From Candidatus Levybacteria bacterium RIFCSPLOWO2_12_FULL_37_14 (lineage in GTDB: Bacteria > Patescibacteriota > Microgenomatia > Levybacterales > UBA12049), in contig MFPH01000060.1 in the NCBI GenBank assembly GCA_001782645.1, positions 1 through 17,103 of the forward strand: DNA of 17,103 bases, written 5' to 3'. The position numbers were made by a program, and so were the translations under genes. The notes beneath the pieces were generated by a model. The model saw nothing but the letters and a program-made list of their open reading frames with translations. It made no database searches and was not told where the DNA came from. The number at the start of each line of letters is the position of its first letter. Positions within the stretch are counted from its first letter, which is position 1. This document shows positions 1 through 7,009 of this stretch, piece after piece.

Positions 1-1103
1 TTTGCCATTTCAAGAGTATTTAATCTAAACTTTTTAAGTTTTTCCGTATCGCCCATAAGCTCGATAATAGCTCTCACTATATTATCTTTAGAATAAGAAA
101 TAATTATACCACAGTTATTGCTTTGAATCTTTTCTGCATTGAATGGAACATTTGTAAGTATAATTGGTAATCCTGCGCCCAAGTAATCTTTTAGCTTTGT
201 GGGATCTGAATAATAAGTAAAATTATAAAGTTTTTCTTTTTCTGGTTTATAGGCAGCAATTGCGCAAGCGCTCTCACTCATCATGTCATCAAGCTTTTTT
301 CTCTCCCGTATCCAACCCGTGATGTAAGCATATTTTTCAATTCGGAGTTTTTTTATTTTTTCCCTTAAAATTTTCTCGTATTCTCCTCCACCTGCAATAA
401 CAAACTTAAAATCAGGAATTTTTTCAATAATCTCCGGAATTGCATCAAGAACAAGCTGCACCCCTTGTTTTTCTATTAAATGCCCAACAAACAACAATTG
501 GTGTCTTTTTACATCTTTAAAATCTCTTTTTATTATATTTTTATTCCAAACGCCAATAGGCACGACTATTTGGCGCGCGGGGTCATTTGGAATTTGAAGA
601 AACTGCTCTCTGCCTTCAGCTATTCGGGGCGAAACATTCCAAACCAAATCTGATTTATTAACGCATATTTTTTCAATTGTGTGAAATATATAATTGAGAA
701 TTACATTCTTAAACCTAATTGGCACAAAATCTATTGAATAAAATGCAACATGATTGACTTTCTTCATCTTCTTGAGCAACAAACCAACCAAACAATTAAG
801 GCCGTCAACGCCAAAAAAAAAGTCATACTTATGATTTTGTTTAAGGATTAAATAGAATACCGTTAGAAAATCCAAAATATAATCAAGAAATCCATAAGAA
901 AATTTTCGTGAAAATATCTTGCTAAAAATTTTTTTCTTTTTTTTATATATCTCAAAAAAAACCATCCTTTGCTCATGAAAGGGTAAGCCAATAAACACCA
1001 GCTCTTGGGGGTTTTTTTGTATTAGATAATCTTTCAGCGCTTGTGGAGCGCCATAAACCATTTGATGAGTTACAACAATAAGCTTTTTTTCTTCAAGGTT
1101 CAT
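1..1103 (-). CDS. Glycosyltransferase family 4 (GT-B), C-terminus cut off by the window edge
   Basis: The frame reads from ATG at 1103 to the left edge with no stop, giving about 367 residues. It is a cytosolic GT-B glycosyltransferase that probably adds a sugar to a lipid-linked glycan. Visible features are an N-terminal Rossmann half opening with LIVVTHQMVYGAP, a second-domain start FVGHLIEKQGVQ (about 215-226), a GGGEYE turn (about 248-253), and the donor-site segment SDPTKLKDYLGAGLPII (about 309-325). That last stretch replaces the standard E-x7-E motif and is typical of one GT4 subgroup. GT4 enzymes are usually 370-400 residues, so only a short C-terminal piece should be missing. It follows the 2-epimerase-like gene after 8 bp and is the last visible gene of the minus-strand block. 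The ATG has no Shine-Dalgarno. Long homopolymers (A9 at 813-821, T8 at 937-944, A8 at 954-961) lie inside it. The sugar and linkage cannot be told from sequence. Confidence 0.9.
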   Translation of the reverse strand, partial: MNLEEKKLIVVTHQMVYGAPQALKDYLIQKNPQELVFIGLPFHEQRMVFFEIYKKKKKIFSKIFSRKFSYGFLDYILDFLTVFYLILKQNHKYDFFFGVDGLNCLVGLLLKKMKKVNHVAFYSIDFVPIRFKNVILNYIFHTIEKICVNKSDLVWNVSPRIAEGREQFLQIPNDPARQIVVPIGVWNKNIIKRDFKDVKRHQLLFVGHLIEKQGVQLVLDAIPEIIEKIPDFKFVIAGGGEYEKILREKIKKLRIEKYAYITGWIRERKKLDDMMSESACAIAAYKPEKEKLYNFTYYSDPTKLKDYLGAGLPIILTNVPFNAEKIQSNNCGIIISYSKDNIVRAIIELMGDTEKLKKFRLNTLEMA

Positions 1104-1111
1104 GGGGTTTA

Positions 1112-2179
1112 TTAAAAATGACCACTCTTACATATTTCCTTAATTATCATTTCATTGTTATACGTGAAATCCCAATCGGGATAATGTGACTTAAACTTAG
1201 AAACATCTGAAATATACCATAGATGATCTCCGCTTCTATTCTCATCGCTATATTCTATTTTTGCCTTCTTATTTAAGATTTGTTCTATTTTTTCAATGGC
1301 TTCAAGTATTGATGTATTGGAATGTCTTGATCCGCCCATGTTGTAAGCTTCTCCCTCTCTTGGTTTTTTATAAAAATGATAAAAGGCATTGACTAAATCG
1401 TACGAATGAATATTGTCCCTAACTTGTTTTCCTTTATATCCAAAGATTGTGTATTTTTCACCCCTGACAATACATTTTATTAGAAAAGCCAAAAAACCAT
1501 GAAGTTTTGCTCCGCTATGAGATGGCCCCGTCAAGCAACCTCCTCTGAAAATGGCTGTTTTTAAGCCGAAATATTTACCGTATTCCTGCACCATCACATC
1601 TGCTGCCACCTTTGAAGCGCCAAATAAACTATGCTTAGAATTATCAATGCTCATTGTTTCATTTATGCCTTTGTAATATTTATGATTTTTAGGAAGTTCA
1701 AATCTAGTTTTTAGTTCAATTAAAGGAAGCTTATTGGGACTGTCGCCATAGACTTTGTTTGTAGAGGTAAAGATAAAAACAGCTCCGGGACAATATTTTC
1801 TGAAATTTTCCAAAAGATATAGCGTGCCAAGTGCGTTTATCGTAAAATCAGTTATTGGTTCCTTTGCGGCCCAGTCGTGAGAAGGCTGAGCTGCGGTATG
1901 AATAATAAGATCAAATTTATTTCTCCTGAATATTTCTGTTAATTTTTTATTATTTCTAATGTCTATATCATAATGTCTGTATTTATCTTTCAATTGTTCC
2001 TTAAGGTTTCTTAATGACCACTGCGTACTTGCTTCTTTTCCAAAAAAATACCTCCTCATATCATTATCTATTCCGTGGATTTCAAAACCCAATGCTCCAA
2101 AAAACTTAGCAGATTCGGACCCAATTAAGCCGGCAGATCCCGTAATTAAAACTTTTTTGTTGCACCAAGAATTTTCCAT
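1112..2179 (-). CDS. SDR-family NAD-dependent sugar epimerase, CDP-paratose 2-epimerase (tyvelose epimerase)-like
   Basis: 355 aa. This extended SDR has the NAD-binding GSAGLIG (residues 14-20). It also has signatures shared with CDP-tyvelose/CDP-paratose 2-epimerases: AAQPSHDW (about 96-103), the STNKVYGD active-site strand (139-146), and FRGGCLTGP (about 211-219). The known family reaction is NAD-dependent epimerisation at C2 of a CDP-3,6-dideoxyhexose (CDP-paratose to CDP-tyvelose). The YxxxK tyrosine is replaced: the segment reads SLFGASK, with Phe186 where Tyr is expected and Lys190 retained. I recall related bacterial homologues with the same Phe, so this may mark a subfamily rather than a dead enzyme. 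It starts 5 bp after the ColD-like gene, which fits a 3,6-dideoxy or related deoxysugar pathway. The ATG at 2179 has no Shine-Dalgarno. The family call is solid, the exact substrate is not. Confidence 0.88.
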   Translation of the reverse strand: MENSWCNKKVLITGSAGLIGSESAKFFGALGFEIHGIDNDMRRYFFGKEASTQWSLRNLKEQLKDKYRHYDIDIRNNKKLTEIFRRNKFDLIIHTAAQPSHDWAAKEPITDFTINALGTLYLLENFRKYCPGAVFIFTSTNKVYGDSPNKLPLIELKTRFELPKNHKYYKGINETMSIDNSKHSLFGASKVAADVMVQEYGKYFGLKTAIFRGGCLTGPSHSGAKLHGFLAFLIKCIVRGEKYTIFGYKGKQVRDNIHSYDLVNAFYHFYKKPREGEAYNMGGSRHSNTSILEAIEKIEQILNKKAKIEYSDENRSGDHLWYISDVSKFKSHYPDWDFTYNNEMIIKEICKSGHF

Positions 2180-2184
2180 AAGCT

Positions 2185-3360
2185 TTAAGTTGTAAATATT
2201 TTAATTATTTTGTCTATTTCTTCTTCCGTAAGCTCAGGATTATTTCCAAAATACAAACCTTGTTCGTGTACAATTTTAGCGTTTTTATTTTCACCAACAA
2301 AATTATTAACGTATTTTTTGAAAAACGGCTGAAGAACCATGTCTCCGCCCACAATCGGTCTAATTTCTATTTTATCCTTACACTTTTCTACCAACTCGTT
2401 TCGAATCTTTTGAGATCTGCAAATTACTGGTACGGCAAAATTAGAGATTAAATCGATGTGATCGTATTTAATCGGGTAATACATGCTTGTATTTTTATAA
2501 ATAGACGCTGCAATTCTTAAAAAATTATTTTTTCTTTTATTTATAATTTCATCTATGTATTTCATTTGCGCATTTCCTATAAATCCGTTTATTTCTGTTG
2601 TCCTTAAATTATAGCCTAAATCGTAAAAGGTATATCTTGAATAGAAAGTGGAATTTACGTTATGCTTTACCCTTATCTTCAGTTGTTTTTGCTTAGTTAA
2701 ATGTCTGTCCCATCCATGAGCCCTGACTATTTGAAGCATTGTTTCAAGCTCTTCATCATCCGTACAAATCGCTCCGCCCTCAATGGTTGAAAGATGATGA
2801 CCCACATAAAAAGAAATAGTGCTAGCCACTCCAAAATTTCCAAGCTTGCGACCTTTATATACTGTTCCTAAAGACTCACAGTTATCTTCAATCAATATTA
2901 TCCCTTTTTTATCGCATATTTCTTTTATCTTATCTATATCATCGCAAAACCCAAGCAAATTGGTAAGAAAAAGCATTTTGACAGGATATTTATTAAGTTT
3001 TTCGATTAATTTATTGCTTGAAACATTCAGCGTATCAATCTCAATATCTATGGGGATTACTTTTAACCCAAGCTGTATTAAAGGCATAATATTTGTAGAC
3101 CATGTTACTGCTGAAAATCCCACATAGTCTCCTTTTCTTAATCTTCCCAAATTCAAAAGCGCTTGAATGATTGCAAGATTTGCCGAACTGCCGCTATTAA
3201 CCATTACACAATATTTCCTCTTCTGCCACTTTGCAAATTTTTCCTCAAATTTACGGCACTCCTTGCCAATGCTAAGCTGCGAAGAATTCATTATAAATTC
3301 ACAGAGCTTTTTCTTAATTTCTTTTTCTTTATAAAAAGTTGATTTTATAAGTTTTATCAT
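2185..3360 (-). CDS. ColD-like lysine-less PLP/PMP-dependent sugar 3-dehydratase (DegT/DnrJ/EryC1 fold)
   Basis: 391 aa, fold type I PLP enzyme of the DegT/DnrJ/EryC1/StrS family. Asp159 in LIEDNCES is the expected contact to the pyridine nitrogen. The segment SFYVGHHLSTIEGG (183-196) places His188 where aminotransferases have the Schiff-base lysine. Histidine there is known from GDP-4-keto-6-deoxymannose 3-dehydratase (ColD) and CDP-4-keto-6-deoxyglucose 3-dehydrase (RfbH/E1), which remove the C3 hydroxyl. RfbH/E1 also needs a cysteine cluster for a 2Fe-2S centre. Here only isolated cysteines follow His188 and no CxC is present. The length (ColD is about 388 aa) and the segments HGWDR, GYNLRTTEINGFIG, IEIRPIVGGD and QGLYFGNNP resemble ColD. 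A role as 3-dehydratase on a 4-keto-6-deoxy sugar nucleotide follows by inference. ColD consumes glutamate as amino donor. The gene sits between two SDR genes, 12 bp after one and 5 bp before the next. No Shine-Dalgarno. Confidence 0.88.
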   Translation of the reverse strand: MIKLIKSTFYKEKEIKKKLCEFIMNSSQLSIGKECRKFEEKFAKWQKRKYCVMVNSGSSANLAIIQALLNLGRLRKGDYVGFSAVTWSTNIMPLIQLGLKVIPIDIEIDTLNVSSNKLIEKLNKYPVKMLFLTNLLGFCDDIDKIKEICDKKGIILIEDNCESLGTVYKGRKLGNFGVASTISFYVGHHLSTIEGGAICTDDEELETMLQIVRAHGWDRHLTKQKQLKIRVKHNVNSTFYSRYTFYDLGYNLRTTEINGFIGNAQMKYIDEIINKRKNNFLRIAASIYKNTSMYYPIKYDHIDLISNFAVPVICRSQKIRNELVEKCKDKIEIRPIVGGDMVLQPFFKKYVNNFVGENKNAKIVHEQGLYFGNNPELTEEEIDKIIKIFTT

Positions 3361-3372
3361 AAAATTAATAAG

Positions 3373-4251
3373 TTATTTTTCATATTGCCTCATTGCCCCA
3401 TATGTTTCCCTAAGTCCTTCCTCAATAGAATATCTAGGCTTCCAGCCGGTCAACTTTTTTACAAGAGATATATCGCAAATAAAATTCATTGGACCGGATA
3501 CCGGCTTATCCAGGTTTTTAATTTTCTTGCCGGATAGTTCCTCTATAATATCTACGATTCGCGCTACGCTTACCGATTTACCTGTACCTAAGTTAACTAC
3601 CCCGGTATAGCTTGTGTCAAGCAGCTTTATGATTGCATCCGCCGCATCAGCAATATATAGAAAATCACGGACAGGCTTTGTGTTCCACACTGTTACCTCA
3701 TTCAAAGACAATGCCTTTTGAATCAAAGTTGGCACTAAATCAGGCCTGATCAATCTGGTTGGCCCATAAATATTACTAAAACGGACAATAATAGAGGGGA
3801 TCTTATCAGAATAAAATTTAACCAACTCTTCAGACAAATATTTGCTAAATACATAGTCATTAACATACGGATTAATCGACTGCGTTTCGTCAACCGGCAG
3901 CTTCATTCTCTTAACGTCGTAAAGCAAAATTGTGCTAAAACAAATAAATTTTTCAATTTTTCTTTTTTGTAAATAAAAAAGTATTTTTTTAAGCGGTAGG
4001 ACGTTATACTCAATACCCATACTGGGCTTTGTATTAATTACATGATGATTTGAACTGCCAATTAAAAAAATGACCTTATCAAAATCAATATGGTCTATGG
4101 CCGCAAAATCATCAAGGTTATCCAAAACTATATGTTTATTTTTAAGATGAGAAGGTATCGGGCTACGACCAATCGATATAATATCAGGATACTTTTCGAG
4201 AATTATTGGTCCCAGAAAACCACTGCCGCCAAATAATATTGTTTTACTCAT
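3373..4251 (-). CDS. Short SDR-family NAD(P)-dependent sugar epimerase/reductase
   Basis: 292 aa. An extended SDR with dinucleotide-binding GGSGFLG (8-14), an active-site serine/threonine in FSTILLYD (Ser106-Thr107) and an intact YVFSK (Tyr133, Lys137). RFSNIYGP (about 157-164) and PVRDFLYIADAADA (about 193-206) are usual for UDP-hexose-epimerase-like proteins. The C-terminal GWKPRYSIEEGLRET is the standard family tail. It carries no Asp-Glu or Asp-Lys pair after the Ser/Thr, so it does not look like a 4,6-dehydratase. It could be a 4-ketoreductase or a 4-epimerase acting on the deoxysugar nucleotide made by its neighbours. Paratose- or abequose-synthase-type reductases are of similar size, but I see no motif that proves this. 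It is spaced 11 bp after the fucose-synthase-like gene and 12 bp before the ColD-like gene, so co-transcription is likely. The substrate is unknown. Confidence 0.85.
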   Translation of the reverse strand: MSKTILFGGSGFLGPIILEKYPDIISIGRSPIPSHLKNKHIVLDNLDDFAAIDHIDFDKVIFLIGSSNHHVINTKPSMGIEYNVLPLKKILFYLQKRKIEKFICFSTILLYDVKRMKLPVDETQSINPYVNDYVFSKYLSEELVKFYSDKIPSIIVRFSNIYGPTRLIRPDLVPTLIQKALSLNEVTVWNTKPVRDFLYIADAADAIIKLLDTSYTGVVNLGTGKSVSVARIVDIIEELSGKKIKNLDKPVSGPMNFICDISLVKKLTGWKPRYSIEEGLRETYGAMRQYEK

Positions 4252-4262
4252 GAGATAAAAGT

Positions 4263-5216
4263 TTATATTTTTGCAATTGCAGATTCATAATTATTCTCAA
4301 ACCATTTAATGGTCTTAGTTAAACCAGCTTTCAGATCATATTTAGGTTTCCATTTCAATTTATTTGTTATTCTTGATATGTCCGAGACCTTTCTTAATGC
4401 GCCATCCGGTCCCTTAGTATTCCACTTTATTTTACCCGGATAATTAGAAATTTCTTTTATAGATTCCGCTAGCTCTGCTATTGGGGTTTCAACGCCGGTG
4501 CCCACATTTAAAGGCATTTCTTCATCATAAAGCTCGGCCGCTTTAATAATGGCATCAACCGCATCTTCCACGTATAAAAATTCACGAATCGCTTTCCCTG
4601 TGCCTAAAACCTCAACCGAGGGCTCCTTTTTTCTTTTTGCGTCAATAAATTTCTTAATTAAAGCAGAAACGACGTGCGCTCGCTCTATGTTAAAAACGTC
4701 TCTTGGTCCATACATGTTTGTTAAAAGCAGAGTTACGGAGTTGAAACCAAACTGTTGTCTGTATGCTTTACCGCCAAGATACATGGCTCGCTTTGAAAAA
4801 CCATAAGATTCCACGCTTTCGTGCATTGGACCGTTTAAAAACTCCTCTTCTCGAAAATATCCGGTCGGCAATTCGCCGGGATAAGCACAGGTTGAACCTA
4901 TATTTATTAGTTTTTCAACTCCAAATTTGTAAGAAAATTTTAAGATATTTAAGTTAATTCTTAGATTATTATCAAAAATGTCTGCCGGATTTTTTAAAAT
5001 ATTCAAAAGACCGCTGATTGCTCCCGCGCAATGAATTACCAAATCGGGTTTTTGATTTAGAAGATAATGTCTGCAACTCTCTTCTCGAATTAAATCTAAC
5101 TCCTTGTGATTGGGAGCTAGTATTTGAACATCAAAATTTCTCAGTTTTTCGATAACGTGACCACCTAAAAAACCACTTCCCCCGGTTACAAGTATTTTTT
5201 TATTTTTTAAATTCAT
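4263..5216 (-). CDS. GDP-L-fucose synthase / GDP-colitose synthase (Fcl/ColC)-like 3,5-epimerase/4-reductase
   Basis: 317 aa. This SDR has the NADP-binding GGSGFLG (12-18) and the hallmarks of the GDP-fucose synthase family. The GSTCAYP strand gives Ser108 and Cys110, SYGFSK gives Tyr138 and Lys142, TNMYGPRDVF follows, and RAHVVSALI gives His181. In E. coli Fcl the matching residues are Ser107, Cys109, Tyr136, Lys140 and His179, so the catalytic set looks complete. Fcl epimerises and reduces GDP-4-keto-6-deoxymannose to GDP-L-fucose. The related ColC performs the equivalent step on the 3-deoxy product of ColD and gives GDP-L-colitose. With a ColD-like gene two positions downstream, the ColC-type reaction is an attractive inference, but sequence alone does not separate the two. 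It begins 20 bp after the preceding SDR stop and ends 11 bp before the next. The ATG lacks a Shine-Dalgarno. Confidence 0.87.
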   Translation of the reverse strand: MNLKNKKILVTGGSGFLGGHVIEKLRNFDVQILAPNHKELDLIREESCRHYLLNQKPDLVIHCAGAISGLLNILKNPADIFDNNLRINLNILKFSYKFGVEKLINIGSTCAYPGELPTGYFREEEFLNGPMHESVESYGFSKRAMYLGGKAYRQQFGFNSVTLLLTNMYGPRDVFNIERAHVVSALIKKFIDAKRKKEPSVEVLGTGKAIREFLYVEDAVDAIIKAAELYDEEMPLNVGTGVETPIAELAESIKEISNYPGKIKWNTKGPDGALRKVSDISRITNKLKWKPKYDLKAGLTKTIKWFENNYESAIAKI

Positions 5217-5236
5217 TATTTACATTGCAATCTAAA

Positions 5237-6178
5237 TTACGATTTATTATATAGAAATTTTGAATACCAGGCAACGGTTCTCCTTAAACCCAGATCTAAA
5301 TCAATCTTTGGCTCCCATTCAAGTAATTGCTTAGCTTTTCTTGAGGATACATACTGAGATTCTATTTCTTCACTTCTCTTCTGGGGTATTCTCTTAATTT
5401 CCAATTTTTTGCCTGAAATTTTTATGATTTTTTCTATAACGCCTTTTACGGAAATACGATTGCTGCTTCCGAAATTAAAAATTCGGCTGCCGCCTATATG
5501 ACCCATATCTAAAGTTGCTAATCGAATATAGGCATCAATCGCATCATCAATAAATAAATAATCCCTAACAGCTTGCCCTCCCCACATTTTTGGTTCAGAA
5601 TTTTCCAAAGCACTCTTAATCGTTTTTGGAATTAATCTTTGAAAATTTAAATCTCCCGGGCCATAAATATTTACGAATCGCGGTATTAAAACCGGAAGAT
5701 TAAAACTTGTTGCATAAGATTGAGCAATAATATCCATACAAGCCTTTGAAGTTTCATATGGCCTAGTTGGCCTTGTCATGTAGCTTTCAAAATACGGAAT
5801 TTTATTTCTTCCATACACATGAGAAGTGGAAGCTATTATCACTTTTTCCAAATTATTTTTTCTAGCACTTTCTAAAATATTTAAAGCACCCTCTATATTA
5901 ACTTTAAAAGCCTGATAAGGATGGCGCTGGCCTTCTTCAACCAATGAGGTGGAAGCCAGATGAAAACAAATCTCTATGTTTGAATCTCTTATAAATTTAT
6001 TAATTTGGGGATAATCAAGTATGTCTGCATTTAAATTTTTAGCATCATTATTCACAGATCTTGAAATTCCATACACCACAGCCCCTAATGATTTTAAGCG
6101 ATTGCTTAAAGCTTTACCAACAAAACCGGTAATACCCGTTATCAATATTCTCTTATTTTTTAAATTATTTTCCAGCAT
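5237..6178 (-). CDS. SDR-family sugar-nucleotide enzyme resembling CDP-glucose/GDP-mannose 4,6-dehydratases
   Basis: 313 aa. NAD-binding GITGFVG lies at 15-21 and YETSK supplies Tyr141 and Lys145. The stretch PRFVNIYGPGDLNFQRLIPK (166-185) recalls the GGGDW..DRLIPD region of CDP-glucose 4,6-dehydratases, and AVRDYLFIDDAIDA is common to GDP-mannose-dehydratase-like SDRs. The catalytic strand is IIASTSHVYG (Ser117 to His120). It lacks the Asp-Glu or Asp-Lys pair that 4,6-dehydratases use after the Ser/Thr. It may therefore be an epimerase or reductase, or a divergent dehydratase. Its start lies inside the preceding GT2 gene (14-bp overlap), which points to translational coupling. It is the first of five consecutive sugar-nucleotide genes. 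The family is certain, the reaction is not. Confidence 0.86.
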   Translation of the reverse strand: MLENNLKNKRILITGITGFVGKALSNRLKSLGAVVYGISRSVNNDAKNLNADILDYPQINKFIRDSNIEICFHLASTSLVEEGQRHPYQAFKVNIEGALNILESARKNNLEKVIIASTSHVYGRNKIPYFESYMTRPTRPYETSKACMDIIAQSYATSFNLPVLIPRFVNIYGPGDLNFQRLIPKTIKSALENSEPKMWGGQAVRDYLFIDDAIDAYIRLATLDMGHIGGSRIFNFGSSNRISVKGVIEKIIKISGKKLEIKRIPQKRSEEIESQYVSSRKAKQLLEWEPKIDLDLGLRRTVAWYSKFLYNKS

Positions 6179-7004
6179 ATTTATTTTTAATAATTAATCC
6201 TAAAAAACCAGCCATAACTTCAGCGCTGCGCAAAAGCACTACTCCGCCCGCCAAAATTGGGTTCTTTAGGAATATTTTCCAATGACTTACATAAGCTTTT
6301 TTAATAGGAAAAAATTGCCTAATGGCAATATTTGGATATCTTTTTAGATACTTCCTAAAAGCTTGACTGTAATAATATTTCTTTTTTATTCGTCCGAAAA
6401 ACCTCGTTCTACCCTCATCGTGATCAATATGGCTTTTTATTTTACCAATTCTACCTCTAGATTGCATTTTATAGTGAAAATCAGAATCTTCAATCCCGAC
6501 AATCGCTGGATCATAACATCCCACCATCATTGCATCTTTTTTCTTAAAAAATCTGCAGCATTCATTCATACCCTCTTCGAGAACCGTACTCACGTATCTT
6601 TCCAAAGCAACACATTTAGTCCAAAACCCAACGCCTATCGAAATTTCCGGTATGGTAAGCGCTATATAATTTCCGCCTAGTAACTGTTCGTAGCATTCTT
6701 TTACTACATTCTCTGTTAAATACATATCCTGATCAATAATCAAAACATATTTACCTTTCGCTTCTCTTATGCCTCTATTTCTTTGGATGCTCCTTTCCGG
6801 ACCATCTTGAAAATATCTGGCATATTTTTCTATTATTTTCCTGCATCTTTCCTGTCTTGTTTTGTCATAGTACAAACTGTCTACCACAACAATATCGGTA
6901 TTGGGATATGTTTGTTTTTTAATTGATAAAAGACATTTTTCAATAGTTCTTTCGCAGTCGTAAGTTGCTATAACCACTGTTACGATCGGAAATTTGGTAC
7001 TCAT
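6165..7004 (-). CDS. Glycosyltransferase family 2 (GT-A)
   Basis: 279 aa. A GT-A glycosyltransferase that probably extends a lipid-linked oligosaccharide at the cytoplasmic face. The N-terminal IVTVVIATYDCERTIEKCL (7-25) starts the fold. VVDS (40-43) is a weak form of the nucleotide-binding VDDGS. DQD (91-93) is the metal-binding DxD. IEDSDF (171-176) supplies the ED pair often linked to the catalytic base. A hydrophobic stretch near the C-terminus (about 250-272, around VVLLRSAEVMAGFLGLI) may anchor it to the membrane. It starts 5 bp after the GT4 gene and its last 14 bp overlap the next SDR gene. Donor and acceptor cannot be predicted. Confidence 0.9.
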   Translation of the reverse strand: MSTKFPIVTVVIATYDCERTIEKCLLSIKKQTYPNTDIVVVDSLYYDKTRQERCRKIIEKYARYFQDGPERSIQRNRGIREAKGKYVLIIDQDMYLTENVVKECYEQLLGGNYIALTIPEISIGVGFWTKCVALERYVSTVLEEGMNECCRFFKKKDAMMVGCYDPAIVGIEDSDFHYKMQSRGRIGKIKSHIDHDEGRTRFFGRIKKKYYYSQAFRKYLKRYPNIAIRQFFPIKKAYVSHWKIFLKNPILAGGVVLLRSAEVMAGFLGLIIKNKYAGK

Positions 7005-7009
7005 AATTT

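Noticed and set aside
2819..3127. Open plus-strand frame of about 100 codons opposite the ColD-like gene
   Set aside because: It lies entirely within a well-supported minus-strand gene and shows no recognisable domain or ribosome site. It is a by-product of the opposite strand's codon use.
2185..3360. RfbH/E1-type iron-sulfur 3-dehydrase
   Set aside because: The histidine fits, but the cysteine cluster with CxC expected in the second half is absent, and the length and C-terminal motifs favour ColD.
6363..6680. Open plus-strand frame of about 105 codons opposite the GT2 gene
   Set aside because: Fully antisense to a conserved GT2, with low-complexity composition and no family motif.
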